Shown piece by piece: positions 17,323 to 27,282 of a stretch of DNA of 64,000 bases (positions are counted from its first letter, which is position 1; every line of letters starts with the position of its first letter). The DNA lies in the NCBI RefSeq assembly GCF_019336435.1, contig NZ_JAHWXQ010000001.1:62001-126000 (forward strand), written 5' to 3'. This DNA comes from Pontibacter populi (GTDB lineage: Bacteria > Bacteroidota > Bacteroidia > Cytophagales > Hymenobacteraceae). Below the pieces are notes generated by a model. The model searched no databases, was not told where the DNA came from, and worked only from the letters and a program-made list of their open reading frames with translations. Both the position numbers and the translations under genes were made by a program.

Positions 17323-18168
17323 TTAAGAGAACACAGCAACAGACTGTGCGATAGCCGACTGAAGTGCGGCGTTGTTCAGGTTCAAATTTACACCAATCGT
17401 GTTAAAGTAAGCTACTAAATTTTCGGTGGCCATATTTCCTACCAACTCATCTTTTGCCATCGGGCAACCGCCAAACCCACGGATAGCGCCATCAAAACGG
17501 CGGCAACCGGCTGTATAGGCAGCTTCAGCTTTCTCCTGCCAGGTGGTTGGTGTAGTATGCAGGTGTGCGCCAAACTCAATATGTTTAAACGCCGGAATAA
17601 GCGAGCTGAACAGATAATCGATGTTTTCAGGGTTCGAGACGCCAATGGTATCAGAAAGCGAAATGATCTTTACCTGCAGCTTATCCAGTTCCTGAACGAA
17701 ATGCAGCACCGTTTCCGTATCCCATGGGTCGTTGTACGGGTTTCCGAACCCCATGGAAATGTAGGTAACCAACGTTTTATCGTGCTTGTGACAGATGTCC
17801 TGAATCTGCGCCAGTTGTTCCATCGCTTCGGCTATACTCTTGTTGGTATTGCGCTGCTGAAATGTTTCGGAAACAGATAACGGAAAACCCAGGTAATCGA
17901 TCTGCTTGTGCTGGGCAGCATCCTCGGCGCCACGTACGTTTGCAATAATAGCCAGCAACTTAGAGCTCGTATTTTCCAGGTCCAGGTTGGCGAGTACTTC
18001 GGCGGTATCGCTTAACTGGGGTATAGCCTTCGGCGATACAAAGCTCCCGAAATCTATCGTACCAAACCCAACCTGCAGCAGCTGGTTAATATAGCTGATC
18101 TTAACTTCGGTGGGTATAAACTTGTGGAGGCCCTGCATGGCATCGCGCGGACATTCAATTATCTTCAT
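17323..18168 (-). CDS. Hydroxymethylglutaryl-CoA lyase
   Basis: A 281-residue TIM-barrel enzyme that splits HMG-CoA into acetyl-CoA and acetoacetate, the last step of leucine breakdown. Visible features are the N-terminal PRDAMQ (R8 and D9), the metal pair H202 and H204 in GAHLHTTP, and the family signature GFGGCPMA with catalytic C235. Length is slightly short of the usual 300 residues but all motifs are present. It is the first gene of a two-gene operon with the Fe-S protein. The upstream gap, shared with a divergent aldehyde dehydrogenase gene, is packed with AACTATA motifs. Confidence 0.93.
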   Translation of the reverse strand: MKIIECPRDAMQGLHKFIPTEVKISYINQLLQVGFGTIDFGSFVSPKAIPQLSDTAEVLANLDLENTSSKLLAIIANVRGAEDAAQHKQIDYLGFPLSVSETFQQRNTNKSIAEAMEQLAQIQDICHKHDKTLVTYISMGFGNPYNDPWDTETVLHFVQELDKLQVKIISLSDTIGVSNPENIDYLFSSLIPAFKHIEFGAHLHTTPTTWQEKAEAAYTAGCRRFDGAIRGFGGCPMAKDELVGNMATENLVAYFNTIGVNLNLNNAALQSAIAQSVAVFS

Positions 18169-18590
18169 AGTTTGGTTACCTATAGTTTGGGCAGCCGTTT
18201 CCGGGTTACTTTTGCAATCAAAGATACAAATTTATAGTATTTGCTTTTGCGTTTACTTTCAAGGCGATACTTCCTTTAATTTCAGAAAAACATGAGTATC
18301 TTAACTATAATTTCCAACTATAGATTCTACCACACAACTATCACACAGCTATAAACAACTTAAGCCACCAATCACCGGAAGTAAAATGCAGCTTAGGTAA
18401 CCGCTAAGGAAACTATAGTTCGCAAACCTGTTATTGCGTACCTTTTACCCTTAATACAGGTGCCTCTGCCAACAGGCCCACCTTAGTTTATAGTTGGCCA
18501 TTATTCTAACGTATACAAACTATAAATTCGTTTACCAGTCGCCTTCCCGGAGCGCAATCATCCAACTATAAAATTCCAACTGTTTAAGCT
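18169..18590. other. Divergent promoter region dense in AACTATA motifs
   Basis: This 422-bp gap separates HMG-CoA lyase from the aldehyde dehydrogenase. It holds about seven AACTATA/TATAGTT motifs, including a full palindrome at 18411-18420. No gene or terminator is evident. Promoters for both directions must lie here. Confidence 0.6.
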
Positions 18591-20018
18591 ATGCCCGTTG
18601 CTCAACCAAACATTGCCAACCAGCTACCAAAGGAAGAAGTCCTGGAAAAGATACAGTTACTTCACAGGTTACAGCGAGGCTATTTTGCTGAAGATCATAC
18701 CCAGGCCGTGTCGTTCCGGAAAGAGCAGCTACGAAAGTTACAGCAGGTACTAAAGCAGCACGAGCAGGAATTATTCGATGCGCTGTACGCTGATTTCCGG
18801 AAGCCTGCCCTGGAAGCTTTTGGTACCGAGATCGGGTTTATAGAACTGGAATTAAAACTGGCACTAAAGAATATAGAAGACTGGACCAAACCCCGCAAAG
18901 TACTTGAATCACTGATCAATTTTCCGGCAAAGAGTTATGTATATCCGCAGCCGTATGGGGTGGCCCTTATTATATCTCCATGGAATTATCCGCTTAATTT
19001 ACTTTTCGCACCACTGATCGGGGCTATGGCAGCGGGCAACTGCGCTATCCTTAAACCATCCGAGATTGCAGCTAATACAGCAGCTATAGTTAAGCGTATT
19101 ATCTCTCAAAACTTTGATGAACGGTACATTGCCGTTGTGGAAGGCGGCGTAGAAACAACGCAACATTTACTGGCGCAGCGCTTCGATTATATTTTTTTTA
19201 CCGGAAGCACGCAGGTTGGCAAAGTTATTATGAAAGCCGCCGCCGAACACCTTACTCCTGTTACCCTGGAGCTTGGCGGAAAAAGCCCGGCTATAGTTGA
19301 CATGGATGCTGACCTGGAGATGGCCGCCCGCCGCATTTGCTGGGGCAAGTTTCTGAATGCTGGCCAGACCTGCGTAGCCCCAGATTATGTGTTGGTGCAG
19401 GAAGACGTAAAAGAAGAACTGATACAGCAAATGGCCAAAAGCATCCGGGACTTTTATGGAGAACAGCCAGCTAACAGCCCGGACTTTGCGCGCATCATAA
19501 ACGACCGCCATTTTGAAAGGCTTAGCAAAATGCTAACGCCGGAAAACATCCGGATCGGCGGCAAAACCGATGTTGAAAGCCGTTATATAGCCCCTACAGT
19601 TCTGGAGATTTCCACCTGGGATCATCCGGCTATGCAGGAAGAGATTTTTGGACCTATTTTACCGGTTATCTCTTTTAACGACCTGAACGAGGCCATTACA
19701 ATGGTAAACCGGCACGAAAAACCGCTTGCTCTTTATTTTTTCTCTACCAATAAAACACAGCAGCAACGCATATTAAGGGAGGTTACTTTTGGCGGAGGCT
19801 GCATCAACGATACTTTGTCTCACCTGGCTAACCCTAATCTGCCGTTCGGTGGCGTGGGCAGCAGTGGCCTTGGCAGTTACCATGGCATTGCCAGCTTCGA
19901 TGTTTTTTCACATCAGAAAAGTATACTTGATCGCGGCACCTGGCTCGACTTGCCTTTCCGGTATCCGCCTTATGGCAATAAATTAAAACTACTCCGCAGA
20001 TTCTTTAATTGGCTGTAA
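18591..20018 (+). CDS. Aldehyde dehydrogenase, class 3 / fatty-aldehyde type
   Basis: A 475-residue NAD(P)-dependent enzyme. It shows the oxyanion Asn in SPWNYP (N132), the general base E227 in LELGGKSPA and the nucleophile C261 in AGQTCVAPDY, with FTGSTQVGK for cofactor binding. The C-terminal tail (FRYPPYGNKLKLLRRFF) after the catalytic domain is typical of class 3 or coniferyl/fatty aldehyde dehydrogenases. Substrate is probably a medium- or long-chain or aromatic aldehyde. It is alone on its strand. Confidence 0.92.
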   Translation: MPVAQPNIANQLPKEEVLEKIQLLHRLQRGYFAEDHTQAVSFRKEQLRKLQQVLKQHEQELFDALYADFRKPALEAFGTEIGFIELELKLALKNIEDWTKPRKVLESLINFPAKSYVYPQPYGVALIISPWNYPLNLLFAPLIGAMAAGNCAILKPSEIAANTAAIVKRIISQNFDERYIAVVEGGVETTQHLLAQRFDYIFFTGSTQVGKVIMKAAAEHLTPVTLELGGKSPAIVDMDADLEMAARRICWGKFLNAGQTCVAPDYVLVQEDVKEELIQQMAKSIRDFYGEQPANSPDFARIINDRHFERLSKMLTPENIRIGGKTDVESRYIAPTVLEISTWDHPAMQEEIFGPILPVISFNDLNEAITMVNRHEKPLALYFFSTNKTQQQRILREVTFGGGCINDTLSHLANPNLPFGGVGSSGLGSYHGIASFDVFSHQKSILDRGTWLDLPFRYPPYGNKLKLLRRFFNWL

Positions 20019-20136
20019 CAGGTTCTGAGCTTATTGGCAAGTAAACTATAGTTCCGGGAGTGATATCTGAAATAGGTGCAAATAATTTCGGTGAGTTGCG
20101 TATACTTCTTTAAACACAATCACCCTTCAGTTTATT

Positions 20137-20532
20137 ATGGAAAACCTGACACAATATTTAGATAAAACACTTAAGCCACTGGAAGACAAGGTAAGAGAAT
20201 ACCTTAACGTTGAGCGCGACATTCGCCTACTGGATGTGGAACTGCTTTCGTTGCAGAGCATGAAATCGGACTTTAACCCTGAGCAGCACGACCTGGAACA
20301 GGAAATTAAAGAAGGTGGCAATAACCCTGAGCTCAATGACAAAGAACAAAAGATGGCTGACCTGTTAAATGAATACAACAAGCTTCGGTCAGAGCTTATT
20401 ACCATGCTCCCTGAAAAGAATAGGTTTATCGAAATAAATCTGGGTTATGGCCCAAGCATGGTGGGTTATTTTACCATAGATCATGAAACCCGCCAGCCAC
20501 TACCTGAGCCCGTGTTGCGTGTAGTACATTAG
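20137..20532 (+). CDS. Unrecognised coiled-coil-like protein, 131 residues
   Basis: Residues 5-95 are highly charged with heptad-like leucines (LDKTLKPLEDKVREYLNVER, then MADLLNEYNKLRSEL), suggesting a helical hairpin. A short beta-rich tail follows, ending in LPEPVLRVVH. There is no signal or membrane segment and no known family. A strong terminator follows, which supports it as an independent transcription unit. Confidence 0.68.
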   Translation: MENLTQYLDKTLKPLEDKVREYLNVERDIRLLDVELLSLQSMKSDFNPEQHDLEQEIKEGGNNPELNDKEQKMADLLNEYNKLRSELITMLPEKNRFIEINLGYGPSMVGYFTIDHETRQPLPEPVLRVVH

Positions 20533-20588
20533 GCATAAACTGCCAACGCCATATTTCAGAGGAGTTTTCCAGCTACAACTATAAAACG

Positions 20589-20622
20589 AAAAACCGTTGA
20601 CATCCAGGCGCCAACGGTTTTT
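20589..20622. terminator. Bidirectional terminator
   Basis: An 11-bp perfect stem, AAAAACCGTTG with CAACGGTTTTT, around a 12-nt loop. It lies between the convergent coiled-coil gene and isocitrate lyase and can serve both strands. Confidence 0.9.
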
Positions 20623-20643
20623 GCTGCTTATAAGAGAAGTCTA

Positions 20644-21924
20644 TTAATGAAATTGTTCTGCTTCGGTTGAGCCCGCTAAAGCAACTGTTGACGTTGCGCC
20701 GGCAGTTACGGTATTCTGCACAGCATCAAAGTATCCGGTACCTACAAACGACTGGTGTTTTACTGCTTTAAAGCCATCTTTGGTTAGGGCAAACTCACGT
20801 TCCTGCAGCTCAGAGTAACCTGCCATACCACGCTCTTTGTAAGCTTTGGCCAGCTCAAACATACTGGTGTTAAGCGCATGAAAACCAGCCAGCGTTATAA
20901 ACTGGAATTTGTAACCCATTTCCGCCAGCTCTTCTCTGAAAGTAGCCATCTCTTCCACACTTAATTTAGCAGCCCAGTTAAACGACGGAGAGCAGTTATA
21001 GGCCAGTAATTTACCCGGAAACTCCCGATGAATGGCTTTTGCAAAACGGCGCGCCTGCCCCAGGTCAGGGTGCGATGTTTCCATCCAGATCAGGTCGGCG
21101 TACGGGGCATACGCGAGGCCGCGCGCTATCCCTTGCTCTATACCGCAGCGCACATGGTAAAAACCTTCGCTGGTACGTGGCGCATCCAGTATAAATTCAT
21201 GATCTCTTGGGTCAATATCACTGGTTATAAGCGTAGCTGCATCTGCATCAGTGCGGGCAACAACCAGGGTTGGCACACCCATTACGTCCGCAGCCAGGCG
21301 CGCCGCTACCAGTTTGTTGATAGCCTCCTGCGTGGGTACTAAAACCTTACCGCCCAGGTGACCGCACTTTTTGGCAGACGATAACTGGTCCTCGAAATGC
21401 ACCCCTGCTGCCCCAGCTTCTATCATCATTTTCATCAACTCAAACGCATTCAGGTTACCACCAAAGCCAGCCTCCGCATCTGCAACTATAGGTACCATGT
21501 AATCTGTTTCCCCATCACCATTCACACTTTGTATCTGGTCGGCACGCAGCAGCGAATTGTTGATCTTCTTCACCACATTAGGAACAGAATCGGCCGGGTA
21601 TAAACTTTGGTCCGGGTACATATGGCCGGCCAGGTTTGCATCGGCAGCTACCTGCCAGCCGCTCAGGTAAATGGCATTTAACCCTGCCTGTACTTCCTGC
21701 ACTGCCTGATTGCCGGTTAATGCTCCAAGTCCCGCCACATACTTCTCGGAGTGGAGCAACTTCCATAGTTTAGTCGCGCCGTTTCTGGCCAGTGTATGCT
21801 CTATCTGTACCGAGCCCTGCAACTTCACTACCTCTTCGGCACTATAGGGTCTGCGGATTCCCGCCCAACGCGGATTCTCGATCCAATCTGTTTCTATCTT
21901 CTGGATTCTTTCTTTCTTGTTCAT
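20644..21924 (-). CDS. aceA: Isocitrate lyase
   Basis: A 426-residue enzyme that splits isocitrate into glyoxylate and succinate, the first step of the glyoxylate shunt. The catalytic loop is KKCGHLGGK (C187, H189). Metal-binding [10 protein letters not shown] and the GVHFEDQ segment are intact. Length matches bacterial isocitrate lyases. It lies 141 bp downstream of malate synthase on the same strand, so the pair is probably co-transcribed. A ScfR-like regulator is divergent from the operon. Confidence 0.97.
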   Translation of the reverse strand: MNKKERIQKIETDWIENPRWAGIRRPYSAEEVVKLQGSVQIEHTLARNGATKLWKLLHSEKYVAGLGALTGNQAVQEVQAGLNAIYLSGWQVAADANLAGHMYPDQSLYPADSVPNVVKKINNSLLRADQIQSVNGDGETDYMVPIVADAEAGFGGNLNAFELMKMMIEAGAAGVHFEDQLSSAKKCGHLGGKVLVPTQEAINKLVAARLAADVMGVPTLVVARTDADAATLITSDIDPRDHEFILDAPRTSEGFYHVRCGIEQGIARGLAYAPYADLIWMETSHPDLGQARRFAKAIHREFPGKLLAYNCSPSFNWAAKLSVEEMATFREELAEMGYKFQFITLAGFHALNTSMFELAKAYKERGMAGYSELQEREFALTKDGFKAVKHQSFVGTGYFDAVQNTVTAGATSTVALAGSTEAEQFH

Positions 21925-22065
21925 GGCAGTTTGTATAATGAGTAGTGACTAATGATGAATGACTATTTAGTAGTGAATAATGAGAAGTAATGACGAATCA
22001 GAAATGATGAATAAATAATAAGCAGTTGCTCTGCCAGCTATTACTCATTCTCCATTATTAATTAT

Positions 22066-23664
22066 TTAATCAATGTATTTGTAAGCAGGAAGTGTCAGAA
22101 ACTCGACGAAGCATTTGGACAACACCAGTTCTGCAAATAACTGGGCTGCCTTTTCGAAATGGCAGTTCTTGAACATGACCAAGCCTATTTCTTCTCTTAT
22201 GTTCGCAGTCTCTTCTTTAATGAGTTGCAGCACACGCGCTTCGGTTATCTCATGGCCATCTATCGTTTTGGTATTGTCGTGGTGCAGCCACTGCCATACC
22301 TGTGCCCGGGATATTTCTGCGGTAGCGGCATCTTCCATTAGGTTATGAATAGCCGCCGCACCTGTTCCGCACAGCCAGTTACCGATGTACATGATGCCTA
22401 CATTTATATTCAGCCGTAGGCCTTGTTCAGTGATTTTCCCATCCGGAATTGTAAAGTTGAGCAGGTCTTTTGCTGTCACTTGCACATCTTCGCGGAGCAC
22501 CTCTTTCTGGTGCGGTTTGTCTCCTAATACATCATCAAAAGCAGCGCGGGCAACCTTAACCAGATCCGGGTGGGCTACCCAGGTACCGTCAAATCCATTG
22601 GCTGCTTCAAACGCTTTATCGGCGGCTACTTTGGCAAAGGCTTTTTCGTTTATAGTTGGGTCGTGGCGGTTAGGTATAAAAGCGGCCATACCACCCATGG
22701 CATGTGCACCGCGTTTGTGGCAGGTCTTTACCAACAGCTCGGTATAAGCTTTCATAAAAGGTACCTGCATGTTCACATCTGTTCTGTCAGGGAAAACTAT
22801 AGCAGGGTGCTTTCTGAATTTCTTGATCGCACTGAAAATGTAATCCCAACGACCTGCATTCAGCCCAACGATATGCTCGCGCAGCTCATACAGAATCTCT
22901 TCCATCTCGAAAGCAGCGGTTATCGTTTCGATGAGCACGGTGCATTTTATAGTTCCGACAGGTATATCCAGGGCTTCTTGGGCAGCAACATATACATCGT
23001 TCCAAAGTCTGGCTTCGAGGTGATTTTCCAGTTTAGGTAGGTAAAAATATGGGCCGGTACCGCGCTCTAACAGTGCTTTCGCGTTGTGGTAAATGTAGAG
23101 GCCAAAATCAAACAACGAACCTGAAACGGGCGTGTCTCCTATCAGCACATGCTTTTCTGGAAGATGCCAGCCGCGCGGACGCACCATCAATACGGCTACT
23201 TTCTCGTTTAGCCGGTAGGTCTTGCCATTCTGTATTGTAAAATCGATATCCCGGCGAATGGCGTCGCGCAGGTTTAGTTGTCCGTGTATTAGGTTCTCCC
23301 AGGTAGGTGAGGTGGCATCTTCAAAATCAGCCATAAAAACATTCGCCCCAGAGTTAAGCGCATTGATCACCATCTTGCGGTCTACAGGACCTGTAATTTC
23401 TACCTGACGCAGTTGCAGGTCTTCGGGTATACTTCCTACCATCCAGTCAGCATTTCTTATAGTCTCTGTTTCGAGCAGAAAATCAGGAAGTTCACCGGCA
23501 TCTATCCTTTGCTGACGCTTTACTCTTACAGCCAGCAATTCTAACCTGCGGGCATTGAACCGGTGGTGCAGCATCTCCACAAACTCCAATGCATCCGGGG
23601 TAAGTATGTCGTTAAGTTCTTCCTGCTTTTTGCCTTTTACTTCGATAGCGCTTTCTGTAATCAT
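22066..23664 (-). CDS. aceB: Malate synthase A
   Basis: A 532-residue enzyme that condenses glyoxylate with acetyl-CoA to malate. The size is that of form A. It carries the [18 protein letters not shown] segment, [12 protein letters not shown] with the active-site Arg, and the C-terminal ICRAQ-like [14 protein letters not shown]. It is the first gene of the glyoxylate-shunt operon, followed by isocitrate lyase. The 163 bp between its start and the chosen regulator start contain a strong palindrome that is the likely operator. Confidence 0.97.
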   Translation of the reverse strand: MITESAIEVKGKKQEELNDILTPDALEFVEMLHHRFNARRLELLAVRVKRQQRIDAGELPDFLLETETIRNADWMVGSIPEDLQLRQVEITGPVDRKMVINALNSGANVFMADFEDATSPTWENLIHGQLNLRDAIRRDIDFTIQNGKTYRLNEKVAVLMVRPRGWHLPEKHVLIGDTPVSGSLFDFGLYIYHNAKALLERGTGPYFYLPKLENHLEARLWNDVYVAAQEALDIPVGTIKCTVLIETITAAFEMEEILYELREHIVGLNAGRWDYIFSAIKKFRKHPAIVFPDRTDVNMQVPFMKAYTELLVKTCHKRGAHAMGGMAAFIPNRHDPTINEKAFAKVAADKAFEAANGFDGTWVAHPDLVKVARAAFDDVLGDKPHQKEVLREDVQVTAKDLLNFTIPDGKITEQGLRLNINVGIMYIGNWLCGTGAAAIHNLMEDAATAEISRAQVWQWLHHDNTKTIDGHEITEARVLQLIKEETANIREEIGLVMFKNCHFEKAAQLFAELVLSKCFVEFLTLPAYKYID

Positions 23665-23727
23665 GGCTGTAAGAATTTGATGATGAACAAATTGAGGTGA
23701 TTTTTAGAACTATACGGACGATTTTAA

Positions 23728-23751
23728 TTTTTAGCGAAAATTCGCTAAAAA
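23728..23751. promoter_or_regulatory. Palindromic operator between malate synthase and its regulator
   Basis: A perfect 11-bp inverted repeat, TTTTTAGCGAA and TTCGCTAAAAA, separated by AA. It lies 64 bp upstream of malate synthase and 76 bp upstream of the regulator start chosen here. Position and symmetry fit the binding site of a dimeric HTH regulator controlling both directions. Confidence 0.65.
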
Positions 23752-23826
23752 TATTTTTACGCTTTTTTAGGAGTTATCTTTTAAATGCACGTATTTCACA
23801 TCAGCACCCAAGCTATAGCCCCTTAC

Positions 23827-25311
23827 ATGAAGCTGCAGGAAGACATTATCCGACTCATCCTCGGTCTGAAAATAAAGCAATTACGCATCGAAAAAGGCAT
23901 CTCCCTGACCGACCTTGCCGCTGCAACCGAGATATCGGTATCGTACCTGAATGAGATTGAAAAAGGAAAAAAACACCCGAAGCCAAGCAAGATTGCAACT
24001 ATAGCTGATGCACTGGGGGTAACCTATGATTCGCTGGTATCGCTGCAGTTATCAAAACGGCTGCAGCCAGTGGGGGAATTACTGCATTCCAATATTCTGT
24101 CGGAACTACCGCTGGAGCATTTCGGACTGGACCTGAGTCGCCTGATCGATATTTTTGCCACTGCTCCGGCTAAACTGAGCGCCTTTATAAAAACCTTACT
24201 GGAGATATCCAGAGCTTTCGACCTTCGGGTAGAACAGTTCTATTTTTCAGCGCTGCGCTCTTACCAGGAACTGCATGAGAATTACTTTGAAGATATTGAA
24301 TCGGAAGCGGAAACGTTTCTGGTAACGCATGGCCTCGATCCAGAATTTACGCCTACCCTGCCGCAGCTAACGGACTTGCTCCGTAACGGCTATGGCATCG
24401 AAACTGAACTGGCGACCTTTGAGGATCAGCCTGCACTAAAGCCACTTCGGACTGTTTTTATTCCTGGGACATCGCCTAAGCTTTTACTTAATGCAGCTTT
24501 AACAGAGCAGCAACAGGCTTTTGCCATGGCGCGCGAACTCGGCTTCCAACACCTGAAATTAGAGTTGCGGCCTTATACTTCTACGTGGGTGAAGGTGACT
24601 TCTTTTGAGGAAGTGCTGAACAATTTCAGGGCTTCGTACTTTGCAGGGGCTTTACTGCTAAACCGCGACCGGTTGGTGCAGGACCTGCAACATTTTTTTG
24701 CGTTGCCAACCTGGCAACCGGAGTTTCTGCTGCAACTGATGGATACATACAAAGCATCTCCCGAGACGTTGCTGCACCGCATCACGTCACTGTTGCCACG
24801 GTTCTTTAACATTAAACAGTTGTTCTTCCTGCGGTTTAACCACCAACCTGGTACCCAACATTATTCACTTACCAAAGAACTCCACCTGGCTGGCCTGCAT
24901 AACCCGCACGCATCGCTGTTAAGTGAACATTACTGTCGCCGCTGGATCTCGCTTACCTTGTTTGAGGTTATGGCCAATCTGCCCAATGGCGGGCCTATAG
25001 TTGGTGCGCAGCGTTCCAATTATATCAATTCAGATAATGAGTACCTGGTCATAGCACTGGCGCACCCTTCGGAGCGGGCATCAGAAACAGTAAGTATAGG
25101 CTTGCTGCTAAATGAGAACCTGCGTCGTAAAGTTAAATTCCTGCAGGACCCTGCTATACTGCACAGAATGGTAAACGAAACCTGTGAACGCTGCCCTGCC
25201 CTGGATTGCCTGGAACGTGCCGCTCCACCGGTTATACTTCAGAAACAACAGTGGCAACAGCAGGTAAACGAGGTATTACAGCAACTTCAGAAACCTGCAA
25301 CGCAAGTATAA
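23827..25311 (+). CDS. ScfR-type (short-chain fatty acyl) XRE transcriptional regulator
   Basis: A 494-residue regulator. Domains in order: an XRE helix-turn-helix (about 13-65, SLTDLAAATEISVSYLNEIE), a long domain related to ImmA/IrrE peptidases but without the HExxH zinc site (MARELGFQHLKLE instead), and the C-terminal DUF2083-like region ending in CERCPALDCLERAAPP. This layout is shared with RamB, MrpC-unrelated ScfR regulators of acetate and glyoxylate genes. I chose the Met at 23827 because the family starts directly before the HTH. An upstream ATG at 23785 would add 14 residues. It is divergent from aceB-aceA. Confidence 0.88.
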   Translation: MKLQEDIIRLILGLKIKQLRIEKGISLTDLAAATEISVSYLNEIEKGKKHPKPSKIATIADALGVTYDSLVSLQLSKRLQPVGELLHSNILSELPLEHFGLDLSRLIDIFATAPAKLSAFIKTLLEISRAFDLRVEQFYFSALRSYQELHENYFEDIESEAETFLVTHGLDPEFTPTLPQLTDLLRNGYGIETELATFEDQPALKPLRTVFIPGTSPKLLLNAALTEQQQAFAMARELGFQHLKLELRPYTSTWVKVTSFEEVLNNFRASYFAGALLLNRDRLVQDLQHFFALPTWQPEFLLQLMDTYKASPETLLHRITSLLPRFFNIKQLFFLRFNHQPGTQHYSLTKELHLAGLHNPHASLLSEHYCRRWISLTLFEVMANLPNGGPIVGAQRSNYINSDNEYLVIALAHPSERASETVSIGLLLNENLRRKVKFLQDPAILHRMVNETCERCPALDCLERAAPPVILQKQQWQQQVNEVLQQLQKPATQV

Positions 25312-25463
25312 ATCCAAACATATTAGCAACTTTACAAGTATAGTTATAGTACTATATAAAGGTGCGGGAGCTGAAAATTTAAAATTTCCGGTATACTTAC
25401 CTTATAACTATAAAATCAATTTGTAATTTGCTACTTATATTAGGCTAACCATTTATCCGGCTG

Positions 25464-27029
25464 ATGTCCCAGTTATTTTTCCGGCAAACCACCACTTATG
25501 AGGAGTTTCAGACTCCCCTATCGCTCTTTGAGCTGCACCAGCAGATCAGGGAGGAGCTGGAAGTGGCTTTTCCGGAAAGTTATTGGGTAGTAGCCGAAAT
25601 AGCCCAGATTACACCGGACAGGCGCAAAGGCCATTGCTATGTAACCTTGGTTGACAAAGGCGATGACGCCCGCAATGTAGTAGCACAGGCACGAGCTACT
25701 ATCTGGAGTGCCCGTTTTGCCATGCTCAGCCGCTTTTTTGAGGACAAGACCGGCCAACCACTTAAAGCCGGCTTAAAGATCCTTTTCCAGGCAACGGTGC
25801 GTTTCCATGAGCTGTATGGTTTGAGTCTTGATATACAGAATATTGACCCGAACTATACCATCGGTGACCTTGCCCGCCAGCGACAGGAAACCCTGAAGCG
25901 ACTGGAGGCAGAAGGTTTACTGACAGCCAATAAAGAGCTGGAGCTGGAAGAAGTACCCCAGCGCCTGGCAGTTATTTCATCGGCCACAGCAGCTGGTTAC
26001 CACGACTTTATTCATCAATTGCAAAACAACGCGTACGGCTATAGTTTCCATACCACGCTTTTCCCGGCCACGGTGCAGGGCAACGAAGCTCCGGCTTCTG
26101 TAAATAAAGGGATGGCGCTGATTGCCAGGAACAAAGAACGGTTTGACGCTATAGTGATTATTCGGGGTGGTGGTTCGCAAACCGATTTGAGCTGCTTTGA
26201 TGATTATAGTATTGCAGCCGCTATTGGGAATGCGCCATTGCCGGTACTTACAGGTATAGGCCACGAGCGCGACGAAAGTATAGCTGACCTGGTAGCGCAC
26301 ACGCGCTTAAAAACACCAACGGCCGTTGCCACTTTCCTCATCGATCGTTTCCGAAGTTTTGAGGAATATACCGAAAGCCTGTATGACAGCATCCGGATGT
26401 TTACATCCCAGCAACTGAACCTGACTGACGATAAACTGGAACGTGTGCGACTTCGCATTTCAAACACTACCAAAGATTTCCTGAAAGAAGGCCGGGAGTT
26501 ACTGGAAAGTTTGTCGCGAGGTTTGCTGGTTAAACCTAAAGCTTTTCTGGATAGTCAGAAGCATGTAGTAAGTGATTTGGAACGTGACATAACTGCTACT
26601 ACCAAAGACCAAATGCACCAACGGGAGCGCTACCTGAGCGAGCTTGCTGTTTGCGTTGAAGGAAAAGCACAGCGCTACCTGCACATGAAGGAGCACGAAC
26701 TGAACACCCTCAGCCATTGTGTAGAGACGGAAGTAAAAGAGAACATCAAACTGAAGCAGATCAGTTTTACCAAGCAAAGCGATAAGCTGGCATTTGCCAC
26801 ATCCCGCAAGCTGCAGAACGACGAGCACCGGCTCAAGCTGATTGAGGCAAGTATACAGGCCAATAACCCCGAAAAGCTATTACTGCGTGGTTATACCATA
26901 ACCTTAGTAAATGGCAAGATCATAAAAAGTATAGCCCAGGTGCGGGACGGCGATGTAGTAGAAACCAGAATGAAGGACGGCACCATCCATAGTATAATTG
27001 TAAACAAAGAAGCAAATGACACCCTATAA
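25464..27029 (+). CDS. xseA: Exodeoxyribonuclease VII large subunit
   Basis: A 521-residue nuclease subunit that degrades single-stranded DNA into oligonucleotides with XseB. It has an N-terminal OB fold (about 20-115, with YWVVAEIAQI), then the catalytic domain with RLAVISSATAAGYHDF, IIRGGGSQTDLSCFDD and ALPVLTGIGHERDESIADLVAH, then a long coiled coil and the C-terminal LLLRGYTIT. It is longer than the E. coli protein, mainly in the coiled coil. The end overlaps xseB by 14 bp, as expected for a coupled pair. Confidence 0.96.
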   Translation: MSQLFFRQTTTYEEFQTPLSLFELHQQIREELEVAFPESYWVVAEIAQITPDRRKGHCYVTLVDKGDDARNVVAQARATIWSARFAMLSRFFEDKTGQPLKAGLKILFQATVRFHELYGLSLDIQNIDPNYTIGDLARQRQETLKRLEAEGLLTANKELELEEVPQRLAVISSATAAGYHDFIHQLQNNAYGYSFHTTLFPATVQGNEAPASVNKGMALIARNKERFDAIVIIRGGGSQTDLSCFDDYSIAAAIGNAPLPVLTGIGHERDESIADLVAHTRLKTPTAVATFLIDRFRSFEEYTESLYDSIRMFTSQQLNLTDDKLERVRLRISNTTKDFLKEGRELLESLSRGLLVKPKAFLDSQKHVVSDLERDITATTKDQMHQRERYLSELAVCVEGKAQRYLHMKEHELNTLSHCVETEVKENIKLKQISFTKQSDKLAFATSRKLQNDEHRLKLIEASIQANNPEKLLLRGYTITLVNGKIIKSIAQVRDGDVVETRMKDGTIHSIIVNKEANDTL

Positions 27030-27282
27030 AGATATAAGCGCTATGACCTACCGTGAAGCAACGCAGGAGCTGGAAGAAATTCTGAGAGCTATTGAAAACG
27101 ATGCGGTAGATGTGGATGAGCTAACTCAAAAAGTACAGCGTTCGTCGCAGCTTATAAAGTTGTGTAAGGATAAGCTGCGCGCTGCCGAAAAAGCCATTGA
27201 CCAGGTGTTTAACGAAGAGAATTGCGAGGAACCAACCAAGCCAAAGAAAACGGAAGGTAAGGCAAGTGGTACTTTGTTTTAG
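27016..27282 (+). CDS. xseB: Exodeoxyribonuclease VII small subunit
   Basis: An 88-residue helical protein matching XseB: MTYREATQELEEILRAIEND then VDELTQKVQRSSQLIKLCKDKL. It binds along the coiled coil of XseA. The start overlapping xseA gives nine extra residues. Met10 at 27043 is the family-like start and is equally possible. A Lys/Glu-rich tail (CEEPTKPKKTEGK) is extra. Confidence 0.93.
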   Translation: MTPYKDISAMTYREATQELEEILRAIENDAVDVDELTQKVQRSSQLIKLCKDKLRAAEKAIDQVFNEENCEEPTKPKKTEGKASGTLF

